From Liolophura sinensis (taxonomy: Eukaryota > Mollusca > Polyplacophora > Chitonida > Chitonidae): a DNA stretch of 61,017 bases. Shown here piece by piece: positions 48,335 through 57,752 of this stretch. Each line of letters starts with the position of its first letter. Position 1 is the stretch's first letter. A program made the position numbers and the translations under genes. The notes beneath the pieces are model-generated. The model searched no databases. It was given only the letters and a program-made list of their open reading frames with translations, and was not told the origin of the DNA. The stretch spans positions 30,716,628 to 30,777,644 of the forward strand of contig NC_088305.1 in NCBI RefSeq assembly GCF_032854445.1. The letters are read 5' to 3'.

Positions 48335-49844
48335 TACTACTGGAATAAAGTAACTGTGCATCATCTGCAGTTATGCCATGCTCTAATGAATTAAGATAAG
48401 AATATGATATTTGGTATTCTGTTTAATCACTGTTTAACTGTTGACAGGATAATCTCGAAATCTTTATGATTTGACACTAGGCATCATGATACGCCCTCGA
48501 AGAGATGTGGTGTCAAAAGTCAGTTCACAAACTCAATATCGTGTGTGTCCACCACTGGCGCTGATGCAGGCTTGACAACGACGACGCATAGACGACACTA
48601 AGCGAGTGAAGAAAGCTTGGGGAATGTTGTTCCATGTCTGAAGTAACATTTGTCCCAAATCAGCTAACGTCAATGGCTGATTCGGGCCCTGACGTAATCG
48701 CCGTTCCATTTCATCCCATGCGTGCTCGATAGGGGACAGGTCAGGAGAAACTGCTGGCCAAGGGAGTACCGGAATGTTGTGCTGTCTCAAGAAATCCGTC
48801 ACAACACGAGCGACATGTGGACGGGCATTATCTTGCTGAAGTGTGATGTTACGTCCATGTCCTTGAATGAACGCTTGCACATGAGGCAGAATGATCTCGT
48901 CCCTGTATCGCAGGCCTGTCAGATTACCATTCACAATGACAAGTTGGGTCCGCCCATGAGATGTGATGCCTCCCCATACCATAACGCTGCCGCCACCAAA
49001 CGCTCGACGTTGAACAACGCACGCGTCAGCATACTGTTCACCAGGACGTCTGTACACCCTTGCCCTGCCATCTGAGCCGTCCAGATGAAATCTCGACTCG
49101 TCAGTGAACAGAACACCATCCCAATCTTGTCTCCTGTACCGTAGATGTTGTCTGCACCAGACAAGGCGTGCCTGTCGGTGACGTTGGAGCAAAATCGGAC
49201 GTATGGCAGGACGTCTGGGCCGGATGTTGCGCTCCCGCAGTCGGTTCCGTACAGTCCTGGAACTGATTGGGCGTAAGTCAGGAATGGTCCGAGCAGTCAA
49301 ACTGGAACTCTGGAATCGATTCCTTAGATGGGTCAGCCGAATATGGTTGTCTTGCTGACGTGACGTCACACGTGGACGGCCGGACCGGGGCAAATCTCTC
49401 GTGTTCCCATTCTGTTGAAAACGTCGCCATAGAGAGGATATCGTGTTTCGATGGACACCAAAATGTCTGGCAACTTCATTCTGGGCCATTCCAGTCTCCA
49501 GCATACCCACGGCGCGGAGACGCTGATTTTCTGTAAGCCGTGGCATGTTGTACGCACAATTTATGTTGAAGTTAACGTGTTTTCCACAACATTTAGAGGC
49601 TAAAGAATAATCAACAGTTCTTCAATTTTCGAAATCAGGTGTGTGAACTTCATGTGTCAAACATCATGCAGAATGTGAGTCATGTCATTATACACGAAGT
49701 GCACGTGCCACGCGCGATACGTGACATGACATTTCATGAAAAATGCTTGGCTAAATGTTTATTGACGGTTAGGTTTATAACTTTTCAAACATCTTTTGTT
49801 TTGTCCCATTTTCTGTGATGCACAGTTACTTTTTTCCATTAGTA
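48335..49844 (-). mobile_element. Tc1/mariner-type DNA transposon (1510 bp)
   Basis: The terminal inverted repeats begin TACTACTGGAATAAAGTAAC on the left and TACTAATGGAAAAAAGTAAC on the right (read inward). The match continues as TGTGCATCA, about 29 bases with few mismatches. TA flanks the element at 48333-48334 and 49845-49846. It lies in ORF2 of LINE copy B. Comparing with copy A places the joints exactly. Confidence 0.95.
48533..49546 (-). CDS. Tc1-like transposase (337 aa, DD34E)
   Basis: Cut-and-paste transposase, apparently intact. Residues about 5-45 form a helix-turn-helix (ARHFGVHRNTISSLWRRF). A GRPR AT-hook-like motif is at 56-59, with a second helix-turn-helix to about 110. Catalytic residues are D149 (LFTDESRF), D239 (LQQDNARPH) and E274 (SPDLSPIEHAWDEME), with 34 residues between the last two, as in Tc1. 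A glycine-rich patch (RAFGGGSVMVWGGI) is typical of the family. The ATG is the first in frame; the length is normal. Lack of stops and well-matched inverted repeats suggest recent insertion; activity is untested. Confidence 0.95.
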   Translation of the reverse strand: MPRLTENQRLRAVGMLETGMAQNEVARHFGVHRNTISSLWRRFQQNGNTRDLPRSGRPRVTSRQQDNHIRLTHLRNRFQSSSLTARTIPDLRPISSRTVRNRLRERNIRPRRPAIRPILLQRHRQARLVWCRQHLRYRRQDWDGVLFTDESRFHLDGSDGRARVYRRPGEQYADACVVQRRAFGGGSVMVWGGITSHGRTQLVIVNGNLTGLRYRDEIILPHVQAFIQGHGRNITLQQDNARPHVARVVTDFLRQHNIPVLPWPAVSPDLSPIEHAWDEMERRLRQGPNQPLTLADLGQMLLQTWNNIPQAFFTRLVSSMRRRCQACISASGGHTRY

Positions 49845-49846
49845 TA

Positions 49847-50079
49847 TTATTATTTACGAAAATAGAGGAGCCGCCACAAGCTCGCTCTTCTTCACCAGAA
49901 TAATTGCTATAAAGTGTATAATTTTTAAGAGATAATTTATCTTTGTCAGATGTCTTCAGGTGAGTTTCCTGAAGACAGAGGGCAGCTGGATTTAAAGATT
50001 GAACAAGCTGTGTTATTTCAATAAAATTTACCTTAAGACCTCGACAATTCCACTGTATAATTTTATCGTATATCGCCAT
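49847..50079 (-). pseudogene. LINE copy B ORF2, 5' segment (endonuclease start)
   Basis: Begins MAIYDKIIQWNCRGL and includes CLQETHL (catalytic Asn and Glu region of the AP-type endonuclease). After FVNNNI the frame runs into the inverted repeat of the Tc1-like element and stops at 49759. It starts at TAATG, sharing its A with the ORF1 stop. Confidence 0.9.
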
Positions 50080-51383
50080 TATGGAGGGAGACGTATAGGA
50101 GATTTATCTTTGTGTTTGGACCGTGGACGACCCTTTCTTGGAGATGCGCTGTTAGATCTCCCTGATGCGGGTGATGTATCCATCACATCCGCATCTGATG
50201 CTAAAGGACCAACGTCCTCCAACGATCCAAACTTATTATAAGTTTGAATGGGATCCCTAGTGGCCTTAGACGTGCGGTTTGATTGTCCACTAGGTTTACG
50301 ATCTTGTTGATTAGACCCTTTTTGACCCACCTTAGATTTATTTTTATCAGCAGGAGCAGATGTACTGTTATGGTTCTTTCGTTCGATATCGGGTTGTATT
50401 GTCTGCGTAGAACAAGAAGTCATTTCTTGGTTTACAGGTTTAACTAATTGTGGTAGAGTTATTGTTTTAGGTTTGTCATCACCAATGGGCCAAGTTATAG
50501 ATGTTTGAGTGCCAACCGATGTGGACACTTTCTTGACTACATTGGCGAATGAAGTTTTCAGGGGAGTGCTCTGAGCGGAGATCAGGCGACGTGCTTCTAG
50601 GTAAGTAATGTTATTTTGCACCTTTAATGTAATAATCTGTTTCTCTTTAATAAAAAGAGAACAGTCCTTAGAGGAGGCCATATGGGCTTCGCCACAATTG
50701 AAACATTTTATTGTTTTAGTGCAGTCGAAGCCCTCGTGGCCTTCTCCTGCACATCTGAAACACACCAACTGATTTCTACATTGGCCCTTGCCATGCCCAA
50801 ATTTTTGACATGTAAAGCACCTCGTTGGATTAGGTATGTATAGGTCCACTCGAACACTATACGGGCCAATGTAGATCGATTGAGGAACAGATGGATTGTT
50901 GAAAGTCAGCAAATAAGTATTCAGTTTTATAATGTTATCGCCTTTTTTTGTTGTAAATCGCTTGACTTTAACAACTCCTTGCGATTTTAATTCAGAACAT
51001 ATCTGTTCCTCGGTGAAGTCGGCAAGGTCCTGATCTCTATCTCGGATTACTCCCTGACTAGAATTTAATGTTGTGTAAGGAGACACAACAACAGTAAAAT
51101 CAGCAATTTTATTTATGGACATTAAATTAAGAGCCTGCTGTTTACGAAATACTTCGATCAGAACATCGCCCGACCGAAGCTTTTTAACTTGTTTAACTTG
51201 TCCTGCCGATCCTTCTATACATTTTTTAAGCAAGAAGGGGTCCAATTTGCATGCAGGTCTTGTGTTGTTTTTTGTAGACAGGACAATAAAGGCAGGCCAA
51301 TTATTGGACCCACTGTCCGTATCTATCAAAACTTCATTTTTTCGTTTTTTAGAAACATTTGGGGAAAGGTTTAATGAAGACAT
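50079..51383 (-). CDS. LINE copy B ORF1: gag-like zinc-knuckle protein (434 aa)
   Basis: An RNA-binding nucleocapsid-like protein of an I-clade LINE. It has three zinc knuckles in the middle: CFTCQKFGHGKGQC and CFRCAGEGHEGFDC (both CX2CX4HX4C), then CFNCGEAHMASSKDC (CX2CX3HX6C). Upstream it has a conserved block (YIGPYSVRVDLYIPNPTR), and the C-terminus is basic with the ending KSPIRLPP. The stop TAA overlaps the ORF2 start ATG by one base. It is intact. The family protein is expected to coat the LINE RNA; that is family knowledge, not shown here. Confidence 0.9.
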   Translation of the reverse strand: MSSLNLSPNVSKKRKNEVLIDTDSGSNNWPAFIVLSTKNNTRPACKLDPFLLKKCIEGSAGQVKQVKKLRSGDVLIEVFRKQQALNLMSINKIADFTVVVSPYTTLNSSQGVIRDRDQDLADFTEEQICSELKSQGVVKVKRFTTKKGDNIIKLNTYLLTFNNPSVPQSIYIGPYSVRVDLYIPNPTRCFTCQKFGHGKGQCRNQLVCFRCAGEGHEGFDCTKTIKCFNCGEAHMASSKDCSLFIKEKQIITLKVQNNITYLEARRLISAQSTPLKTSFANVVKKVSTSVGTQTSITWPIGDDKPKTITLPQLVKPVNQEMTSCSTQTIQPDIERKNHNSTSAPADKNKSKVGQKGSNQQDRKPSGQSNRTSKATRDPIQTYNKFGSLEDVGPLASDADVMDTSPASGRSNSASPRKGRPRSKHKDKSPIRLPP

Positions 51384-51820
51384 GGTAGATCAATAAAAAT
51401 TCACCCCACGTGTCCCCCACCCACCACGGAGTGCCAATAAAGGCGATGCCTGATACCCAGCAGGAAAACGCATCAAGGACTCCACATGAGGTATACTCGA
51501 ATAGATGGCCTTAACATGCACACCCAATTCCCCACCACGAGCACCTCTGTCTCCTAAGCAAAGAAGAATGAATGAATGAATGATTATGGCTTAACGCCAC
51601 ATCGGCAATATTTCAGCCATATCGTGGCGAGAACAAGGTGAAAGCGAGAGACGGTTAAGGTTTTCGATCTGATAATATGAACACCAAAAGTAAAACAAAA
51701 AGTACAGACGTGATTAAAATCGAATAAAAGAAAAATAAGATTTAAAACTCGAAAACCAGGGTTATAGTACATGTATAAATATATATAACTGTTTATCTAT
51801 AGATATTTGACAATTAAAAT

Positions 51821-54800
51821 TTATATTTTATGATATAGACCAATGGCCTTCAAAAAATTTATGACAACATCGCCAGCGATGCTGTCAAATAAATCATATA
51901 TAGAGTTGACCGTGTAGAATCTCTGCCGAACGTGGGCAAAGTCTACACAGTCAACCAGAATATGTTTGATGCCATATTGAGCATCACATCCAACACACTC
52001 GGGAGAACTGCTCCCATCCAAGATGAAATTGTGCGTCAGATGAGAATGTCCAATACGGCATCTGGTTAAAACGACTTGGTCTCTACGAGACATATCAAGC
52101 GTATATGAATTATAGCCAATGACCGGATGAATGGCATGCAGTTTATTATGGACCTGCAAGTTCCATTCACCCTGCCAAAGGCCACGAATATATTTAAGAA
52201 TATTCGACTTCATGTCAGTATAAGGGATTTTTATCTTAGATATGGGTTTATTTAGGGCAGCTTTCGCCTCCCTGTCTGCGACTGTGTTTCCATGGATACC
52301 AATATGACTTGGTATCCAGCAAAATATAATATCTTTACCTCTTCTAATTAATTTCCTATGTATAGCTAAAATTTGAAGGATCAAGGGATTTTTAAATTTA
52401 TTATTCTGTATTGCCAATAGGCAAGACAACGAGTCAGTACATATCATTGCCCTCTGGGCACACCCAGAAGAAACATATGATAAGGCCAGGAGTATAGCTC
52501 TGGCCTCGGCAGAGAATATTGAAGAAGAGGAAGGAAGACGAAAGGAAGAGACTCGCTGCTCCATGACAGCCGCAGTCGCAACCCTGTCCCCATCCTTCGA
52601 CCCGTCAGTATATATAAATTTATAGTCCATATAACTAGTTTTAATTTCAGCAAAACCTTGCTTAATTATAAGAGGATTTGTATTCGATTTATTATATTTA
52701 CATAGATCAAATATTAGTTTAGTTTGTGGGAGAAGCCATGGAGGAGACTCCGGAAAAGACACCGGAGCTATATCCTCCAGCTTGATGTTAGCTCCCACAA
52801 TATGGTCCCGTATGCGCAGACCGAACGAAGGGATCTTGTTAGGACATTTAATATATTTGTCTACATATAATGGATTGAAAACACAGTCGTAGGCAGGGTT
52901 TGTTGGATGTGCTTTAAGCTTTGTAGTATATTGAAGACTAAGTTTAATACGTCGGTTGTATAAGGAAGGCTCATTTGCCTCCACGTATAAACTTTCTACT
53001 GGTGAGGTTCTAAAAGCACCAAGGCTGAGCCTCAAACCTTGGTGATGAACAGGATCCAACATTTTAATGTACGACTTCCTAGCGGAACCGTAAATGATGG
53101 ATCCATAGTCCAATTTAGACCTCACCAGAGAACGATATAAATTAAGTAAAACTGATCGGTCAGCACCCCAATCGGTGCTAGACACGACCTTAATTATATC
53201 GAGAGCCTTTGTACATTTAGCTTTAAGCATTTTGATATGAGGTATAAAAGATAGCTTACTATCAAATATTATACCTAAAAATTTTGTTTCTCCAACAATT
53301 TTAACCTGTTTACCACAAAAATTAAGCTCAGGGTCAAGATGAAGTTTCCGTTTATTACAAAAATGCATACCGACGGTTTTAGACGTTGAAAATCTAAAAC
53401 CGTTTTCAGTTGCCCATTTCTCGATTTTGTTGAGACAAAGCTGCAACTGACGTTCGATATTGTTCATAATCTTAGCTCGGTAGCATATAAGGAAATCATC
53501 GACGTATAAAGAACCCTCTGTGCCAGATGTTAATGTTTTTGCTAGGCTATTTATTTTTATGCTAAACAGAGTTGGTGATAGAATGCTGCCCTGGGGTACA
53601 CCCATTTCTTGCTCATAAGAGTCAGAAAGAGTGGACCCCACCCGTACCTTAAACTGACGATCAGATAAAAATTTGGATATAAATATAGGTAAGCGACCTT
53701 TAAGACCCATGTTCGCGAGGTCTTTTAAAATGCCATATTTCCATGTGGTGTCGTAGGCCTTTTCAAGGTCAAAAAATATAGACACCACATGTTCATTACT
53801 GATGAAGCCATCGCGAATAAAGGTTTCGAAGCGAACAAGGTGATCCATGGTAGATCTACCTTGTCGAAAACCGCATTGAATATTAGATAAAAGCTTGTTG
53901 GTTTCAAGAAACCAAACAAGTCTATCATTAATCATCCGTTCCATAGTCTTACAGACGCAGCTGGTAAGAGCTATGGGACGGTAATTATTTGGATCAGTAT
54001 GATCCTTACCCGGTTTGGGAACCGGAATAATACACGCCTCCCTCCATGATGGTGGAAAATTACCAGTTATCCAAATATCATTAAGCAAGTCCAAGAGAGT
54101 CTCCAGTGGCTCAGGTGGTAAATGGTTCAGAAACTTATAATATACATTATCAGGACCACAGGCAGTATCGTGGGCCTTTTTTAATGCAGTTCTAAGTTCC
54201 TCGATATTAAAAGGATTATTATAATCTTCTAAATTCTTAGAAGAAAAGGGCAATTTAATTTTCTCCTTCTGGTTTTTAATATGTTGGAATTCTTTAGAGT
54301 AATTCTCAGAAGAAGATTTGTTTGAAATTGTTTCAGCAAGTTTATTTGCTATATCGGGTGGAGAAGTTAATATATTATCTCCATCCTTTAAATGCTGAAC
54401 TTTTGCTTTATTATTTTTGCCCTTAAGTTTCTGAACCATGTTCCAGACCTTACGCATGGGTGTTTTTGACGTAATGCCTGAAACAAAGTTCCGCCAACAA
54501 GATCGTCTCTTGGACTTGAGTAATCGACGAGCCTTAGCTCGAAAAATACGAACCTGGTTTAAGTTATTATCAGTAGGACAATGATTAAATCTACGTTCAG
54601 CCTTTTTACGGTCCTTTATGGCTTTACGACAGTCATTGTCGTACCAGGGTTTACTTTTGGATTTTGGATTTGTCGAGGTCTTAGGTATAGTTCTATCGGC
54701 AGCTCGTAATACAAGCTCGGTAAATTTTAACATAGGATCATCTGCTGCTTTGAGAGTCTCTGGAATGATATCAGCCTCACAGAACATCTCAAATGCGATC

Positions 54801-55516
54801 CAATCCGCGTTATCGAATTTCCACCTAGCTACACGTTCTAAATAATTAGAAGTGATATGTTCTAGGATTATAGGAAAATGGTCACTACCACAAAGATCGT
54901 CATGCACCCTCCAAGAAAAATCTGGGAGAAGTGATGGATCCGTGATAGTGAGATCGATAGCAGAATAAGCGCCATTACCCGGATGTAAATAGGTGTTAGA
55001 ACCATCATTGAAATAACACAGTTCACCATTCGATAAAAAATCTTCCATTAACTTGCCCTTATTATTTATGTTATTACTGCCCCAAAGGGGGTTATGGGAA
55101 TTAAAATCTCCCATAAGTATAAAAGGTTTGGGTAATTGTTCTTTTAGATTTTGTAACTGCAAAGCTGACAAAGAAATGTTCGGGGAAATATACACCGAAC
55201 ATAATGTGATTGTTTTGGACAACGAAACACGAACAGCCACAGCCTGCAGTTCTGTATCCAGAGCAACAGGGCTGTGAATAACATTGTTATTCACGAAGAT
55301 GGAAGAGCCGCCTGCAGCTCGATCTTCTTCATTTGAATAAGTGCTGTATAAGGAATAATTTTTCAGAGTTATATTATCTTTGTCAGATGTCTTCAGGTGA
55401 GTTTCCTGAAGACACAGGGCAATAGGATTTAGTAATTGAACTAGCTGTGTTATTTCAATAAAATTTACCTTAAGACCTCGACAATTCCACTGTATAATTT
55501 TGTCTAAATAAGACAT
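51821..55516 (-). CDS. LINE copy A ORF2: endonuclease, reverse transcriptase, RNase H (1231 aa)
   Basis: The AP-type endonuclease is at residues 1-220: N11 (QWNCRGL), E38 (CLQETHL), D137/N139 (MGDFNSH), D188 and the SDH at 211-213. RT is at about 490-770: DLEKAYD at 583, GVPQGS at 639, YVDD at 671-674. RNase H is at about 965-1090: D971 (YTDGSK), E1004 (SAEARA), D1028 (CTDSL), D1081 (HGNTVADREAK). A terminal CX2CX7HX4C motif is at 1174-1190. All catalytic residues are present and there is no stop or frameshift. The family performs target-primed reverse transcription. Translation probably depends on reinitiation at TAATG. Confidence 0.95.
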   Translation of the reverse strand: MSYLDKIIQWNCRGLKVNFIEITQLVQLLNPIALCLQETHLKTSDKDNITLKNYSLYSTYSNEEDRAAGGSSIFVNNNVIHSPVALDTELQAVAVRVSLSKTITLCSVYISPNISLSALQLQNLKEQLPKPFILMGDFNSHNPLWGSNNINNKGKLMEDFLSNGELCYFNDGSNTYLHPGNGAYSAIDLTITDPSLLPDFSWRVHDDLCGSDHFPIILEHITSNYLERVARWKFDNADWIAFEMFCEADIIPETLKAADDPMLKFTELVLRAADRTIPKTSTNPKSKSKPWYDNDCRKAIKDRKKAERRFNHCPTDNNLNQVRIFRAKARRLLKSKRRSCWRNFVSGITSKTPMRKVWNMVQKLKGKNNKAKVQHLKDGDNILTSPPDIANKLAETISNKSSSENYSKEFQHIKNQKEKIKLPFSSKNLEDYNNPFNIEELRTALKKAHDTACGPDNVYYKFLNHLPPEPLETLLDLLNDIWITGNFPPSWREACIIPVPKPGKDHTDPNNYRPIALTSCVCKTMERMINDRLVWFLETNKLLSNIQCGFRQGRSTMDHLVRFETFIRDGFISNEHVVSIFFDLEKAYDTTWKYGILKDLANMGLKGRLPIFISKFLSDRQFKVRVGSTLSDSYEQEMGVPQGSILSPTLFSIKINSLAKTLTSGTEGSLYVDDFLICYRAKIMNNIERQLQLCLNKIEKWATENGFRFSTSKTVGMHFCNKRKLHLDPELNFCGKQVKIVGETKFLGIIFDSKLSFIPHIKMLKAKCTKALDIIKVVSSTDWGADRSVLLNLYRSLVRSKLDYGSIIYGSARKSYIKMLDPVHHQGLRLSLGAFRTSPVESLYVEANEPSLYNRRIKLSLQYTTKLKAHPTNPAYDCVFNPLYVDKYIKCPNKIPSFGLRIRDHIVGANIKLEDIAPVSFPESPPWLLPQTKLIFDLCKYNKSNTNPLIIKQGFAEIKTSYMDYKFIYTDGSKDGDRVATAAVMEQRVSSFRLPSSSSIFSAEARAILLALSYVSSGCAQRAMICTDSLSCLLAIQNNKFKNPLILQILAIHRKLIRRGKDIIFCWIPSHIGIHGNTVADREAKAALNKPISKIKIPYTDMKSNILKYIRGLWQGEWNLQVHNKLHAIHPVIGYNSYTLDMSRRDQVVLTRCRIGHSHLTHNFILDGSSSPECVGCDAQYGIKHILVDCVDFAHVRQRFYTVNSIYDLFDSIAGDVVINFLKAIGLYHKI

Positions 55517-56877
55517 TATGGAGGGAGACGTATAGGAGATTTCTCTTTATGTTTGGACCGAGGACGACCCTTCCTTGGAGATCGGCTGTTAGATCTCCCT
55601 GGTGCGGGTGATGTATCCATCACATCCGCATCCGATGTTGTAGGACCAACGTCCTCCAACGATCCAAATCTATTAAAAGTTTGGACAGGGTCCCTGGTGG
55701 CCTTAGAGGGACGCTCTGTGGGACCGCTAGGTTTACTATTATCACTATTATATTTATTTTCAGATTTGGTTTTGGCAGATTTGTTTTTGAATTGGTTAAT
55801 TTCAGGTTTATCAGTTTGTTGTTTATTATTGACTGGTTTTATTTGCTGTTCTGCAGTGGTCTGTGTTGAGCAGGAAATATGCGCAGGTTGAGCAGCAGGT
55901 TGTAAAGATGTGAAGCTAGGTTTGTCGTTTCCAATGGGCCATGTTAATGAAGTCTGAGTTCCAACAGACGTTGTAGTTCGCTTGACCACATTGGCAAACG
56001 AAGATTGCAGTGATGTGTTAGAGACGGAGGCCAATTTGCGGGCCTCCTGATAAGAGATATTATTTTTAGTTTTTAGATTTATTATTTGCTTTTCTTTAAT
56101 AAAAAACGGACAGTCCTTGGAGGAGGCCATGTGATCTCCACTGCAATTACAACACTTAACTGTGCTGCTGCAGTCGAAACCATCATGACCCTCACTGCCG
56201 CATCTAAAACAAACCATTTTATTTTTACATTGGCCCTTGCCGTGACCAAATTTTTGGCAAGTAAAGCAGCGTGTAGGGTTGGGAATGTATAAATCTACAC
56301 TAACCCTATACGGGCCAATGTAGATATACGACGGAAGCGAGGTTGTGTTAAAGGTCAAAAGATATGTATTAAGTTTAATGATGTTGCCAGATTTCTTCAT
56401 AGTGAAGCGTTTAACTCTGGCAACACCTTGTGATTTCAGTTCTGCGCATATTTCCTCCTCAGACAAGTCAATAATATCACCATCCCGGTCACGAATTATT
56501 CCCTGACAGCTGTTCAGGGAATTGTGCGGGGATGCGAAAACAGATATATCAGCAATTTTATTTAATGATAATAAATTTTTGGATTGTTGCTTCCGGAAAC
56601 ATTCAATGAGAATGTCTCCGGATCTTAACTTTTTAACTGTTTTTAATGTTCCAGCAGCGCCCTGGAGAGCCCTTTTCAATACAAAAGGGTGAATTTTTGA
56701 AGCCGGCTTCTGTTCACTCTTAGTCGAGAGAACAATAAAAGTCGGCCAGCTGTCCTGTCCATTATCAAGAGAGTCTGAAAAAAGTTCTAACTTCCTCTTT
56801 TTGTCAGCACTTGATGAAGTCGGCTGAGAGGAAGATCTGTTAGGCATAATTGAAGTTGACATTTGAAATGAGGCCAT
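55516..56877 (-). CDS. LINE copy A ORF1: gag-like zinc-knuckle protein (453 aa)
   Basis: Three zinc knuckles: C204/C207/H212/C217, C223/C226/H231/C236 (both CX2CX4HX4C) and C242/C245/H249/C256 (CX2CX3HX6C). The N-terminal part has a conserved fold block (SWPTFIVLSTK, KKLRSGDILIECFRKQQ) that recurs in copy B. The C-terminal third is Lys/Ser/Thr-rich and low complexity, and ends KSPIRLPP. The stop TAA shares its last base with the ATG of ORF2 (TAATG). Copies A and B differ at many sites but keep the knuckles, which fits selection on function. Confidence 0.93.
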   Translation of the reverse strand: MASFQMSTSIMPNRSSSQPTSSSADKKRKLELFSDSLDNGQDSWPTFIVLSTKSEQKPASKIHPFVLKRALQGAAGTLKTVKKLRSGDILIECFRKQQSKNLLSLNKIADISVFASPHNSLNSCQGIIRDRDGDIIDLSEEEICAELKSQGVARVKRFTMKKSGNIIKLNTYLLTFNTTSLPSYIYIGPYRVSVDLYIPNPTRCFTCQKFGHGKGQCKNKMVCFRCGSEGHDGFDCSSTVKCCNCSGDHMASSKDCPFFIKEKQIINLKTKNNISYQEARKLASVSNTSLQSSFANVVKRTTTSVGTQTSLTWPIGNDKPSFTSLQPAAQPAHISCSTQTTAEQQIKPVNNKQQTDKPEINQFKNKSAKTKSENKYNSDNSKPSGPTERPSKATRDPVQTFNRFGSLEDVGPTTSDADVMDTSPAPGRSNSRSPRKGRPRSKHKEKSPIRLPP

Positions 56878-57752
56878 TGTTTAATTTTTTTAATTTCGCC
56901 TTACGTGTCCCCCACCCGCCACGGAGTGCCAACAAGGGCGAATCTACCTCTGCGAATGACCGGCAGAGAATAGAAACAGGGAATCCACGCAAGGTATACT
57001 CGAACAGATTGAGTTATACCAAAAGGTTAAATTCAATCTACTCGATTGACCCATTAGCCACCGCCTTCTACACTGACCCCAAAGGAAGTGCATCTGAAGA
57101 AGAGCAAACTTGACATCTCAGTAAGACAAAGAATAACAAAACGGGATCAAGTGTAGGGCTTGACGTGACCAGCCGATTGATCGGACCGGGGCCCATCCGA
57201 CCTCCCGTCTCTCCCCAAGTAAGGGCCAAAGTGACGTGTTGGGCGTGAGGATCTCGCAAGACCAACCCGCCCTCAGCCACCAGGATCCCGTTCTCGTAGA
57301 TTACGGGTTGCAACCCACGGCAAACAGGTCGCTCCCCGGTTGCCTCTCACACAACCGGGAAGATGTGAGCCTATTATAATCACCGGGCTCACACGAGAGA
57401 GCTCTAGGTTAGTCGTCTTTTACGACAAGCTTGCCTAGAGGGCTGAGGTCCTATTCTTATCACCCCGGAAACCCCACGGGGGCAAAGAAGAAGGTGGCAC
57501 ATCAAATACACACCACTCGATTGACCCATGAGCCACCGCCTCAATCGTAGTCACGCAAACGAAATTTCAGAAATAGCAATTTCTCTAAGGAATAGTGTCA
57601 TGGAAAAATGTTGGGACTACGCAGAGGCAAGGCGTGACCAAGCCGATTGATCGGACCGGGCCCATCCGACCTCCCGTCTCACTCCAAGTAAGGGCCAAAG
57701 TGGCGTGTTGGGCGTGAGGATCTCGCAAGACCAACCAACCCTCAGCCACCAG
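56878..57752 (-). promoter_or_regulatory. LINE copy A 5' UTR with about 470-bp repeated block
   Basis: CTCGATTGACCCAT occurs at 57041 and 57516. A block with CGATTGATCGGACCGGG, GGCCAAAGTG and GGATCTCGCAAGACCAACC occurs at 57165-57286 and 57634-57750. So the 5' UTR carries one full block and part of a second. A hairpin GTCGTCTTTTACGAC is at 57412-57426. A promoter role is inferred from the LINE layout. Confidence 0.75.

Larger units (their letters stand above)
44611..51565 (-). mobile_element. LINE copy B: full length, split by a Tc1-like element
   Basis: It runs from a short 5' UTR (51384-51565) through ORF1 (51383-50079) and ORF2 (50079 to 44869, interrupted at 49846/48333) to a 3' UTR with a (GAAT)n tail. 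Without the 1510-bp insertion plus its TA, ORF2 would read through. Its 5' end abuts the tail of copy A. Confidence 0.92.
51566..57752 (-). mobile_element. LINE copy A: full length, both ORFs intact (I-clade, Nimb-like)
   Basis: In transcription order it has a 5' UTR (57752-56878) with a duplicated block, ORF1 (56877-55516), ORF2 (55516-51821), and a 3' UTR ending in (GAAT)n at 51566-51583. Having an AP endonuclease, RT and RNase H in ORF2 with a zinc-knuckle ORF1 places it in the I superfamily. Nimb is the best guess by motif style. Its 5' end abuts the tail of copy F. Confidence 0.93.
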
